Positions 1 through 7,114 of a stretch of DNA of 64,000 nt are shown in pieces (position 1 is the first letter of the stretch; each line of letters opens with the position of its first letter). Source of the stretch: VFMC01 sp046331225 (GTDB lineage: Bacteria; Actinomycetota; Acidimicrobiia; Acidimicrobiales; Ilumatobacteraceae). A model generated the notes under the pieces. It did no database searches. It was not told the DNA's origin and saw nothing but the letters and a program-made list of their open reading frames with translations. A program made the translations under genes and the position numbers. The stretch is from assembly GCA_046331225.1 (NCBI GenBank), contig JAXLRF010000002.1, positions 124,001-188,000 of the forward strand. Direction: 5' to 3'.

Positions 1-121
1 CTTCTTCACCGACATGGATGCGGAGGTGCACCTGGCGGACGGCCCGGAGGTGTTCGTGCCCCGCATCGTCGAGGTCGCCGCCCGGCACGACGTCACATTG
101 CTGACGCCGAGCGCGAACTGA
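1..121 (+). CDS. C-terminal fragment, possible small cupin protein
   Basis: An open frame enters from the window edge and stops at TGA 119-121, giving about 39 residues that begin FFTDMDAEV and end HDVTLLTPSAN. An 'FF(T/R)(D/E)(M/L)' segment followed by 'ARIVEVAARHDVTLL' resembles the tail of small actinobacterial cupin-domain proteins. That is recall of a family pattern, not proof. It lies 31 bp upstream of the MMPL transporter on the same strand, which has its own ribosome binding site. The fragment is too short for a firm function. Confidence 0.4.
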   Translation, partial: FFTDMDAEVHLADGPEVFVPRIVEVAARHDVTLLTPSAN

Positions 122-152
122 CCGGCCGGCGCGAGTCGGGGAGGTACTTCGG

Positions 153-2336
153 ATGCATCGCTTCATGTTCCATCTGGGCCGCCGATGCGCGGCCCATCCA
201 GTCCGCGTGCTCGCCGCGTGGCTGCTCGTCGGCGCCGCTGTCATCGGCCTCCGGGCCGCGGTCGGTGGCGACCCGACGAACGACTTCCGGGTGCCGGGCG
301 TCGAGGCTCAGCGCGCGAACGACATCTTGTCGGAGCGCTTTCCGTCCCAGGCCGGATGGAGCGGTCGGATCGTCTTCCACGTCGACGACGGTCGACTCGA
401 CGACCCGCCGGCGAGGGCGGCGATCGAACGGGCGCTCGACGTGGCTCGGAGCGGTCGAGGGGTGGTCGCGGTGAGCGATCCCTTCGACCTCGCTCACCCA
501 TCGCTCAGCGGTGACGGACGGACGGCGTTCGCGAACGTCAACTACGCCTCGGACGCGCCTGACGAGCGATATGCCGCCGATGCCGAAGCGGCGGCTGCGC
601 TGTCGCGTGCCGCAGGAGTCCAGACCGAGCTGTCGGGTGAGATCGTGCTCGCACGTCCGGTGCACGGAGGTGAGGCGCCGGGGCTGATCGCAGCGATCGT
701 CGTGCTCCTGCTCGCGTTCGGCTCGGTGATCGCGACGGGGATCCCCATCGGGACCGCGCTCGTCGGTCTCGTGATCGGCCTCGCCGGTGTCGGCATCCTG
801 GCGGGAACGACGGACGTGTCGACGAGCGCACCGGTGCTCGCGTCGATGATCGGCCTCGGCGTCGGCATCGACTACGCGCTGTTCGTCGTCACGCGGCACC
901 GACAGTTCCTCGCCGAGGGCTACGAACCTCGAGATGCTGCCGGACGAGCGAACGCGACGGCCGGGCTGTCGGTGCTGTTCGCCGGCTGCACGGTGGTCAT
1001 CGCGATCTGCGGCCTCGTGCTGGCCGGCGTGCCGTCCATCGCGATGATGGGCTTCGCTGCCGCGATCGTGGTGCTCGTGTCGATGCTGGTGGCCGTCACG
1101 CTGCTCCCGGCGTTGCTCGGTGCAGCGGGTCGGCGCATCGATCGTTGGTCGGTGCACCGGCACACGCGCGCCGACCGCCCCGCGATCGACACGCTCGCCG
1201 GCAGGTGGGCACACCACGTGGGTCGTCGGCCGTGGCGCTTCGCGGTGCTCTCGCTCCTGCTCCTGGTCGGGCTCGCCACCCCGCTCGTGGCCATGCGGGT
1301 CGGGTTCGCCGATGACTCGAACAGTCCGTCCAGCTCCACCGAGTACCGAGCTCACCAGGTGCTCGCTGATGCCTTCGGTCCTGGCTTCAATGGTCCGTTC
1401 GTGATCGTCGCGGAGCTGCGACGCGGCGATGTCGCCGCCGTGCAGGTCCTGACGGACGCACTGCAGATGGTGCCAGGTGTGGCTGCGGTCCAGCCGGCGA
1501 TCGTGAACGACGCTGGTGACACCGCGGTGATCGTCGTGCAGCCGACGACCGGGCCGCAGGATGCCGCCACCGCCGAGACGCTCTCGCGGCTCCGAGAGGA
1601 CGTGCTGCCGTCGGTGGCCGCGCGAACGGGTACGTCCGCGTCGGTCACCGGGCGGACCGCGTCGTTCCAAGATCTCTCCGATCGCCTGACGTCGCGCCTG
1701 CCGTGGTTCATCGCCGCGGTGGTCGGTCTGTCGTTCGTGCTGCTGCTCGTCCTCTTCCGTTCCCTCCTCGTCCCGCTGAAGGCCGCGGCGATGAATCTGC
1801 TGTCGATCGGCGCGGCCTACGGCGTCGTCGTCGCCATCTTCCAGTGGGGCTGGGGCCGGGAACTCTTCGGCGTGCACGCGACGGTGCCGATCAACCCGTT
1901 CGTCCCGATGATCATGTTCGCGATCCTGTTCGGCCTGTCGATGGACTATGAGGTGTTCCTGCTGTCGCGGGTCCGCGAGGAGTACGAGCGAACCGGCGAC
2001 AGCCATCGGTCCGTCGTCGATGGGCTCTCCGCCACGGCGCGGGTGATCACCTCGGCCGCACTGATCATGATCTGCGTGTTCCTGGCATTCGTCGCCGCGC
2101 CGAACGTGATGATCAAGATGTTCGGAGTCGGACTTGCCACTGCGGTCCTGATCGACGCCACCGTGGTCCGGATGGTCCTCGTGCCGTCGACGATGGCGTT
2201 GCTCGGCGATCGGAACTGGTGGCTGCCTCGCTGGCTCGGTCGGTGGCTCCCGAGCATCGACCTCGAGGGATCGCTCCCGTCCCTCTCCGGGCCGACGCCC
2301 GTCACAGCGGCGACGGAGTACGAGGAGTTCGTGTGA
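153..2336 (+). CDS. MMPL/RND-family transporter
   Basis: A 727-residue inner-membrane exporter of the MMPL family, a group that includes mycobacterial lipid exporters. The architecture is duplicated: TM1 at about 17-36, a periplasmic domain to about 170, a TM bundle at 172-325, then a second periplasmic domain and a second bundle at about 515-690. Each half carries the family proton-relay motif, GVGIDYALF near residue 236 and GLSMDYEVF near 592. The start ATG has a clear ribosome site (GGGAGGT, 7 nt upstream). Its stop overlaps the next gene by 4 bp, so the two are probably co-translated. The substrate cannot be read from the sequence. Confidence 0.9.
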   Translation: MHRFMFHLGRRCAAHPVRVLAAWLLVGAAVIGLRAAVGGDPTNDFRVPGVEAQRANDILSERFPSQAGWSGRIVFHVDDGRLDDPPARAAIERALDVARSGRGVVAVSDPFDLAHPSLSGDGRTAFANVNYASDAPDERYAADAEAAAALSRAAGVQTELSGEIVLARPVHGGEAPGLIAAIVVLLLAFGSVIATGIPIGTALVGLVIGLAGVGILAGTTDVSTSAPVLASMIGLGVGIDYALFVVTRHRQFLAEGYEPRDAAGRANATAGLSVLFAGCTVVIAICGLVLAGVPSIAMMGFAAAIVVLVSMLVAVTLLPALLGAAGRRIDRWSVHRHTRADRPAIDTLAGRWAHHVGRRPWRFAVLSLLLLVGLATPLVAMRVGFADDSNSPSSSTEYRAHQVLADAFGPGFNGPFVIVAELRRGDVAAVQVLTDALQMVPGVAAVQPAIVNDAGDTAVIVVQPTTGPQDAATAETLSRLREDVLPSVAARTGTSASVTGRTASFQDLSDRLTSRLPWFIAAVVGLSFVLLLVLFRSLLVPLKAAAMNLLSIGAAYGVVVAIFQWGWGRELFGVHATVPINPFVPMIMFAILFGLSMDYEVFLLSRVREEYERTGDSHRSVVDGLSATARVITSAALIMICVFLAFVAAPNVMIKMFGVGLATAVLIDATVVRMVLVPSTMALLGDRNWWLPRWLGRWLPSIDLEGSLPSLSGPTPVTAATEYEEFV

Positions 2337-2638
2337 TCGAGATCCCGCCTGATGCCGTGCCGGTGCGAACGGTTCGGTTCGACGACACGACGATCCCGTC
2401 GGGGCTCCTGCGGACCCACCGGTTGCACCGAGACGCGTGGGCGACCCTCGTCGTCGAAGCAGGTCTCGCCGAGTTCGTGTTCGAGGACGTGGAGGCCGGG
2501 TTCTTCGCGCTGGCCGTGGGCGATCGGGTGGTCATCCCACCCGGTCGTCCGCATCACGTCCGCCTCCGGTCTGAGACGACCATCGCCCTGACCTTCCACC
2601 ACCGCCCCGCACCGCCGGACGATCGTGGCGCCTCCTGA
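2333..2638 (+). CDS. DUF1971 (tellurite-resistance TehB-like cupin) protein
   Basis: A small 101-residue beta-rich protein. 'PSGLLRTHRLHRDAWATLVV' and 'VVIPPGRPHHVRL' match the cupin-like DUF1971 domain that is found alone or fused to TehB methyltransferases. I chose the GTG at 2333 because it overlaps the MMPL stop in a GTGA arrangement typical of coupled genes. A longer in-frame start exists at 2219 but lies wholly inside the MMPL gene. The function is unknown; the family is named for tellurite resistance but is not proven to act in it. Confidence 0.75.
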   Translation: MIEIPPDAVPVRTVRFDDTTIPSGLLRTHRLHRDAWATLVVEAGLAEFVFEDVEAGFFALAVGDRVVIPPGRPHHVRLRSETTIALTFHHRPAPPDDRGAS

Positions 2639-2781
2639 GCGCCACCACCCTCAGCTGACCAGCTGCGGTGCGTCCTCCCCTGCCGCCAGGAATCGACGCG
2701 GAGGTTCATGAGCTGGGGTCGCCCGTTCAGCTGGTCCGAACAGTCGAGCGGCTCAGTAGACCGGCTAGCCGGAAAAGCAGA
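2639..2781. other. Intergenic gap
   Basis: Non-coding stretch between the DUF1971 gene and the terminator of the tRNA gene. A short CAGCTGACCAGCTG inverted repeat lies near 2653-2666. No gene is supported here. Confidence 0.6.
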
Positions 2782-2807
2782 TCAGCGGCCCTCGAAGGGG
2801 CCGCTGA
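2782..2807 (-). terminator. Terminator hairpin downstream of tRNA-Gly
   Basis: A perfect 10-bp inverted repeat (arms 2782-2791 and 2798-2807, 6-nt loop) lies 17 bp past the tRNA 3' end on the minus strand. It is followed in the minus direction by TCTGCTTTTCC, a weak T-rich tract. Position and perfect arms support an intrinsic terminator. Confidence 0.75.
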
Positions 2808-2823
2808 CCTGGACTTTCCTCAG

Positions 2824-2896
2824 AGCGGATGACGAGACTCGAACTCGCGACCCTCACCTTGGCAAGGTGATGCTCTACCAACTGAGCCACATCCGC
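2824..2896 (-). tRNA. tRNA-Gly (anticodon GCC)
   Basis: Read on the minus strand, this 73-nt stretch folds as a cloverleaf. The acceptor stem is GCGGATG/CATCCGC and the discriminator is U. The D-loop has TGGCTCAGTTGGTAGAGCA. The anticodon stem is around GCC (plus-strand 2861-2863), and the T-arm carries GTTCGAGTC. The anticodon GCC reads GGC/GGU glycine codons. CCA is not encoded. Confidence 0.97.
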
Positions 2897-2969
2897 AATG
2901 CGTGGAGAGATGATAGCGACCTCTCTCCGACACCGGACAACCCGATCCGGAAAACGCCTCCGACCAGGC

Positions 2970-3200
2970 TCAGCCGCGTTGGTCGGCCGGCCGCAGGTCG
3001 ACCCGCAACGTCAGGATGCCGTTCTCGACGGTGCCGACGGCGTCGCCGATGATCGCGAAGTCCATGAAATCGGTGTTGGCCTGGGCGATGAACGCCTGAC
3101 GCTCCTCCCCCGCCACGGGCGGCAGCGGGCGCTTGCGGACGGCAGCCGCACGCTCGCGGAAGCGGGCGATCATCGCATCGATGTCGAGTCCCTGAGACAT
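2970..3200 (-). CDS. Small conserved-type hypothetical protein
   Basis: A 76-residue protein starting MSQGLDIDAMIARFRERAAAV. It has an N-terminal amphipathic helix with basic residues, then 'FIAQANTDFMDFAIIGDAVGTVENGILTL', which looks like a beta hairpin. I chose ATG 3200 because a TACGGT hexamer ends 7 nt upstream, the leaderless promoter pattern of this window; ATG 3209 is the alternative. It lies 24 bp after the 205-residue membrane protein gene on the same strand. I do not recognise the family. Confidence 0.7.
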   Translation of the reverse strand: MSQGLDIDAMIARFRERAAAVRKRPLPPVAGEERQAFIAQANTDFMDFAIIGDAVGTVENGILTLRVDLRPADQRG

Positions 3201-3224
3201 GCGCCCCACCGTACCGCCGGCAGG

Positions 3225-3842
3225 TCACTCGCCCGCGTTGGTGCGCACCGACTCGTCGGGGGCGACCATCGCCACCGTCTCGTCGGCCTCGGCCACCGGC
3301 GCCGCCAGCTCGGGCTCGGCGGGCACGTCGGCCTCGGCGGGCACGTCGGCACCATCCGAGGGCTCACCAACGGACTCGGCCGACGCGTCCACGTCGACGG
3401 ACTCGGCCGGCTCGTCGACCTCGACAGGCTCGACCGCTTCGACCGGCTCGCCGGCCGCAGCCTCCTCGGCGGCGATCTCCTCGGCTTCGGGATCGGCCAC
3501 CGGGTCGCGCAGGTCGTCGAACGACGGCGGCACACCACGGGCCAGCTCACCCAGATCGACCGGCTCGGGCGTGACGTACAGGTTGGCCGGGATCGCACCC
3601 TCGGGACGGTGCTCCTCGATCAAGCGGCGACGCTCGCCATCGGCCGCGTGACGCCACTTGCGATCACCCATCACCTCGAGCGGCGCCAACGCCGGCGGCT
3701 CGGGCCGAGTGCCGCGCCACCACCGGATCGTGACCCACAACAGCACCACGCCCGCCAGCAACAGGCCACCGGCCGCGAGGAACACGCGCAGCGCCGCCTC
3801 CGACTCGGTGAGCTCGGCCCCGACCGACGCCGGCCTCAGCAT
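3225..3842 (-). CDS. Membrane-anchored protein with acidic Ala/Val/Glu-rich tail
   Basis: A 205-residue protein with one clear membrane segment at about 19-40 (LRVFLAAGGLLLAGVVLLWVTI), a basic juxtamembrane stretch (RWWRGTR) and a predicted cytoplasmic region. The last ~90 residues are low complexity and acidic (repeats such as VEPVEVDEPAE and DVPAEADVPAE). The DNA here has near-perfect short tandem repeats around 3315-3355 and 3410-3450. Such tails often behave as flexible linkers. No function is recognisable. Confidence 0.7.
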   Translation of the reverse strand: MLRPASVGAELTESEAALRVFLAAGGLLLAGVVLLWVTIRWWRGTRPEPPALAPLEVMGDRKWRHAADGERRRLIEEHRPEGAIPANLYVTPEPVDLGELARGVPPSFDDLRDPVADPEAEEIAAEEAAAGEPVEAVEPVEVDEPAESVDVDASAESVGEPSDGADVPAEADVPAEPELAAPVAEADETVAMVAPDESVRTNAGE

Positions 3843-3949
3843 GGGCGCGAGAAGGCAGGGCGATTCGGCATCGAGCCATTCTCGCGCACGAGCCGAGCGC
3901 GAGCGCGGTCAACCCGGCGAAGGGCACACCACTCGGCGTCCGTGCCAAG

Positions 3950-4357
3950 ATGCCCCACGTGGAGTACGTCTGGCTCGTCGTCGCCCTGGCCGTCATGGCG
4001 TTCCTCGCCTGGCTGGGCTTCCGCATCGAACCGCACTGGGTGGCCAAGGACCGCTCGCGCTTCATCTGCAACGCCCAGCTGATGACCGAGCACGGCGACC
4101 CCCTCGGCCGCTTCCGCGAAACCAAGGTGCTCGTCGAACCGAACGGCGAGATGCTCGTCGACCAACGCCGCTTCTTCCGACGCCACATGAGCGCCTGGCG
4201 CGTCGTCGGCGAGAGCGAGTCGCCGCCCCGCAACCGTGCCGTGTTCCTGCTGCGCGGCCACGACCCCAAAGGTGTCGCCGCGATGCTCGCCGTGCGCGTG
4301 CCGGCCAAGAGCCCTGCGATCCCGATCTTGCGCGACGCCCTCGAACGTCGCCGCTGA
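3950..4357 (+). CDS. Single-pass membrane hypothetical protein
   Basis: A 135-residue protein: one N-terminal membrane segment (about 6-24, VWLVVALAVMAFLAWLGF), then a soluble domain with IEPHWVAKD and FRETKVLVEPNGEMLVDQRRFFRRHMSAWRVV. It stops at 4357, immediately before the convergent metX stop (4358). The start could instead be GTG 3959, because a CAAGAT hexamer ends 7 nt before that GTG, as in the leaderless promoters of this window. I do not recognise the family. Confidence 0.7.
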   Translation: MPHVEYVWLVVALAVMAFLAWLGFRIEPHWVAKDRSRFICNAQLMTEHGDPLGRFRETKVLVEPNGEMLVDQRRFFRRHMSAWRVVGESESPPRNRAVFLLRGHDPKGVAAMLAVRVPAKSPAIPILRDALERRR

Positions 4358-5530
4358 TCAGCCCTTCGACACCTCGTCGACGAACCGGCCGATCGGTGCG
4401 CCCACCTGATCGAACTCGATCAGGAACGCGTCGTGGCCGTGCGGCGAGTCGATCTCGAGGTACTCCGACGGCGTCCCCTGCGCCACCAGCAGCTCGTGGA
4501 TCTGCCGCTGCTGATACGCCGGGTACAGCATGTCGCTCCAGATGCCCATCGTCAGCGTCGGCACCCGGATCCGGCCCATCGCCGCCTGCAGCCCACCACG
4601 GCCACGGCCGACGTCGTGCAGATCCATCGCCTTGCCGATCGCCAGGTAGCTGTTGGTGTCGAACCGGCGGATCAGCTTCTCGCCGTGATGGTCGAGATAC
4701 CGCTCCACCTCGAACCGCTGCCACATGTCGAGCCGGCCGTTCAGCTCGCTGCCGTCGGCGAGCTCGCGACCGAACCGATCGGTGAACACGTTGTCGCTGC
4801 GGAAGGTCACCTGCGCCACCATGCGCGCCACGGCCAACCCCTCCGACGGGCCGTCACCCGGCTCGGCGTCGTAGTAGTCGCCGCCCCGCCAGTTCGGATC
4901 GAGCCGTATCGCCCGCCGCCCGATCGCGCCCCACGCGATCTGCTGCGCCGTCGCCTGCGCGCACGTCGCCACCGGGATGATCGAACGCACGCGCTGCGGG
5001 AACGTGATCGCCCACTCGAGCACCTGCATGCCACCCATCGACCCGCCGATCACGCAGTGCCACGTGTCGACCCCCAAGTGATTCGCGAGCCGCGCCTGCG
5101 CTCGCACCATGTCGCGGATGGTCACCACGGGGAACCGGCTGCCGTAGGGCAGCCCATCGACCGGGTGCGGCGACGCCGGACCGGTCGTGCCCTGACAGCC
5201 GCCCAACACGTTCGAGCACACGACGAACCAGCGGTCGGTGTCGAGCGGCTTGCCCGGCCCGATCAGATCGTCCCACCAGCCGGGCGACGGATGCCCCGCC
5301 ACCGCCGGACCGGCCGCATGGCTGTCACCGGTCCACGCATGGCAGATCAGGATCGCGTTGCTCGCCGTCGCATCGAGCCGACCCCACGTCTCGTAGGCGA
5401 TCGTCACGTCCGACAACGTCGTGCCGGTGTCGAGCGCGAACGGGCGGTCGTGCGGGAACGTGAAGAACCGACGATGACCGGGCGGGTCACCCGGGCGCCA
5501 GGCGCCGGTGACCGGGAGCGGTGTGCCCAT
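4358..5530 (-). CDS. metX: Homoserine O-acetyltransferase
   Basis: A 390-residue alpha/beta hydrolase of the MetX family, which acetylates L-homoserine with acetyl-CoA for methionine synthesis by direct sulfhydrylation. Visible motifs: NAILICHAWTGDSHAAG, the nucleophile elbow GGSMGGMQVLEW (catalytic Ser), FTDRFGR, and the C-terminal HGHDAFL with the catalytic His. The start is ATG 5530, with GGAGG 8 nt upstream. A longer frame runs upstream into the structured leader and was rejected. The leader (5581-5723) looks like a SAM-sensing riboswitch, consistent with feedback by the end product. Some members of this fold are succinyltransferases. Confidence 0.93.
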   Translation of the reverse strand: MGTPLPVTGAWRPGDPPGHRRFFTFPHDRPFALDTGTTLSDVTIAYETWGRLDATASNAILICHAWTGDSHAAGPAVAGHPSPGWWDDLIGPGKPLDTDRWFVVCSNVLGGCQGTTGPASPHPVDGLPYGSRFPVVTIRDMVRAQARLANHLGVDTWHCVIGGSMGGMQVLEWAITFPQRVRSIIPVATCAQATAQQIAWGAIGRRAIRLDPNWRGGDYYDAEPGDGPSEGLAVARMVAQVTFRSDNVFTDRFGRELADGSELNGRLDMWQRFEVERYLDHHGEKLIRRFDTNSYLAIGKAMDLHDVGRGRGGLQAAMGRIRVPTLTMGIWSDMLYPAYQQRQIHELLVAQGTPSEYLEIDSPHGHDAFLIEFDQVGAPIGRFVDEVSKG

Positions 5531-5580
5531 CGGTTCGCCTCCTCGTGTTCGAGCCGCAGTGCGCGGCGTGCCGGTTCGCG

Positions 5581-5723
5581 GCACCACGAGGGGGAAGCAC
5601 TGTTGCCCCGAGCTCGTCGGGACCACATCCCCACCGGAGGTGGGCAGGCACCGTGGGGCTTCCTCCCCGGTTGCCGGATCTCGCTGCAGACGTCGCCGTC
5701 TGCACCGAGCTCACTCGTGATGC
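5581..5723 (-). promoter_or_regulatory. Candidate SAM riboswitch (SAM-I/SAM-IV clan) in the metX leader
   Basis: On the minus strand the leader begins GCAUCACGAG and ends CUCGUGGUGC; these pair over 10 bp with one G-U (5714-5723 with 5581-5590), forming a P1-like stem. Inside are a P2-like hairpin with perfect 7-bp arms (5686-5703), the SAM-I/IV signature CCGGCAACC (plus-strand 5669-5677), a P3-like stem ACCGGGG...CCCCACGGU, and GGUGCC (5647-5654). The order GAG, P2, CCGGCAACC, P3, GGUGCC is that of the SAM-I clan core. The structure ends about 50 nt before the metX start. Which subclass it is, and how the switch acts, is not settled here. Confidence 0.75.
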
Positions 5724-5757
5724 GTGTCGGACCGTGATGTTAGCGACGACGGTCCGT

Positions 5758-6204
5758 TCATCTCCCCCATTTGTCGACCATCGCGAGCACCGCCATGAGC
5801 ACGAACGTGGTGTCGACCAACGCCAGCACGAGGATGCGACGGTCGAGCCGAACCACCGTGGGACGGTCGCCACCGGCGATCGCATCGGCCAGCTTCGAAC
5901 TCGACGGCACGAATCCGATGCCACCCATCGCCCCGCCGACCACGAGCACCGCGATGCCCACCCAGACGAACCCGCTGCTCCACGGCCAGTGGCCGTGGAT
6001 CACCAACGACACGCCCGTCACGCCGATCAACGCCCCCGCCGCGTTGTAGTAGCTGCGTCCCATCAGCGTGGTGGCCCGTACCCAGGCGCGCCGGGCGTCG
6101 TCGGGTTGGCGGGCGTAGAACCGCACCAGGAACAGCTGGGTGAAGTTGGCACCCAGCCAGGCGGCGACACCGCAGAGGTGCAGGGCGAGCAGAACGGTTC
6201 GCAT
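5758..6204 (-). CDS. Four-helix integral membrane protein (CopD/DUF2269-like)
   Basis: A 148-residue protein with four predicted membrane helices: about 3-20, 45-66, 74-98 and 120-144. The opening HLCGVAAWLGANFTQLF, with a His and a Gly in the first helix, resembles CopD- or DUF2269-type membrane proteins. ATG 6204 is preferred because a TACGAT hexamer ends 7 nt upstream; an in-frame ATG at 6228 is less likely. The gene sits upstream of the metX leader on the same strand. No substrate can be inferred. Confidence 0.7.
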   Translation of the reverse strand: MRTVLLALHLCGVAAWLGANFTQLFLVRFYARQPDDARRAWVRATTLMGRSYYNAAGALIGVTGVSLVIHGHWPWSSGFVWVGIAVLVVGGAMGGIGFVPSSSKLADAIAGGDRPTVVRLDRRILVLALVDTTFVLMAVLAMVDKWGR

Positions 6205-6256
6205 GAAATGGATCGTAGCACTATCCATTCGGCCGGTGCGACGGCGTCGCCGCAGG

Positions 6257-7114
6257 TCAGCGGTAGCGCTGCTCCACCTCGTAGTGCTCGGGCAGACCGA
6301 CCAGGTCGCCGAAGCCCTGGAAATCGACCAGCCGGTCGAGCCGGTTGCGCAACGACCCCTCGTCACGCAGGATCGCCAAGCTGTCCTGCACCGCCTTCAC
6401 CGCGCTGAACAGCAGGCTCAACGGCGACACGATCAGCGTGAAACCCAGCTCGGCCAACTCGCCCGGCGTGAGCAACGGGGTCTTGCCCGTCTCGACCATG
6501 TTGGCCACCAACGTGATGTCGGGCAGCGCCGCGGCGATGCGCTCCATCTCGGCGACCGACTCCGGCGCCTCGACGAACAACGCATCGACCCCGGTGTCGC
6601 GCGCCATCTTCGCCCGCTCGATCGCCTCGTCCAGCCCGATCGCCGCACGGGCATCGGTGCGCGCCGTCACGTGGATCGACTCGCGGTGATCACACGCGGC
6701 GCGCAGCTTCATCAACCAGTCGTTGCGCTCGATCACCTGCTTGCCGGCCATGTGCCCGCACCGCTTCGGCCACACCTGGTCCTCGAGGAACATGCCGGCC
6801 GCGCCCGCGTGCTCCCACAGCTCGACCGTGCGGATCGTGTTGAGCGGATTGCCGTACCCCGTGTCGGCATCGACCACCACATCGAGCCCGGGCACGGCCC
6901 GGCACACACGACGCGCCACCTCGGCCATCTCGGTCTGGGTGAGCAACCCGAAGTCGGGCACACCCAGCAACGTGCCGCTCACCGCGTATCCCGACAGGAA
7001 CACCGTCGAGCAGCCGGCCTGCGCACACAACTTGGCCGTGATCGCATCCCACACGCCCGGCATGAGGACGCTCTCACCCGCAGCCAGTCGGGCGCGCAGA
7101 CCGGCAGCGCTCAC
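6257..7114 (-). CDS. Isocitrate lyase/PEP mutase-family protein
   Basis: A 285-residue TIM-barrel enzyme of the isocitrate lyase/phosphoenolpyruvate mutase superfamily, which makes or breaks C-C or P-C bonds in 2-oxoacids (oxaloacetate decarboxylase, 2-methylisocitrate lyase, carboxyPEP mutase). Motifs: VVDADTGYGN (Mg2+-binding), EDQVWPKRCGHMAGKQVI (family KxCGH loop) and VTARTDA. The start is GTG 7114, overlapping the stop of the acyl-CoA synthetase by 4 bp (GTGA). It is therefore the second gene of that operon. The exact substrate is unknown; a 2-methylisocitrate- or oxaloacetate-like acid is plausible. Confidence 0.85.
   Translation of the reverse strand: MSAAGLRARLAAGESVLMPGVWDAITAKLCAQAGCSTVFLSGYAVSGTLLGVPDFGLLTQTEMAEVARRVCRAVPGLDVVVDADTGYGNPLNTIRTVELWEHAGAAGMFLEDQVWPKRCGHMAGKQVIERNDWLMKLRAACDHRESIHVTARTDARAAIGLDEAIERAKMARDTGVDALFVEAPESVAEMERIAAALPDITLVANMVETGKTPLLTPGELAELGFTLIVSPLSLLFSAVKAVQDSLAILRDEGSLRNRLDRLVDFQGFGDLVGLPEHYEVEQRYR

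Noticed and set aside
93..2006. 637-residue open frame on the minus strand under the MMPL transporter
   Set aside because: His/Arg/Asp-rich composition typical of an antisense frame in high-GC DNA; no domain; the plus-strand gene has clear motifs and a ribosome site.
2708..3052. Plus-strand open frame across the tRNA-Gly region
   Set aside because: It is antisense to a well-folded tRNA and its terminator and has no family features.
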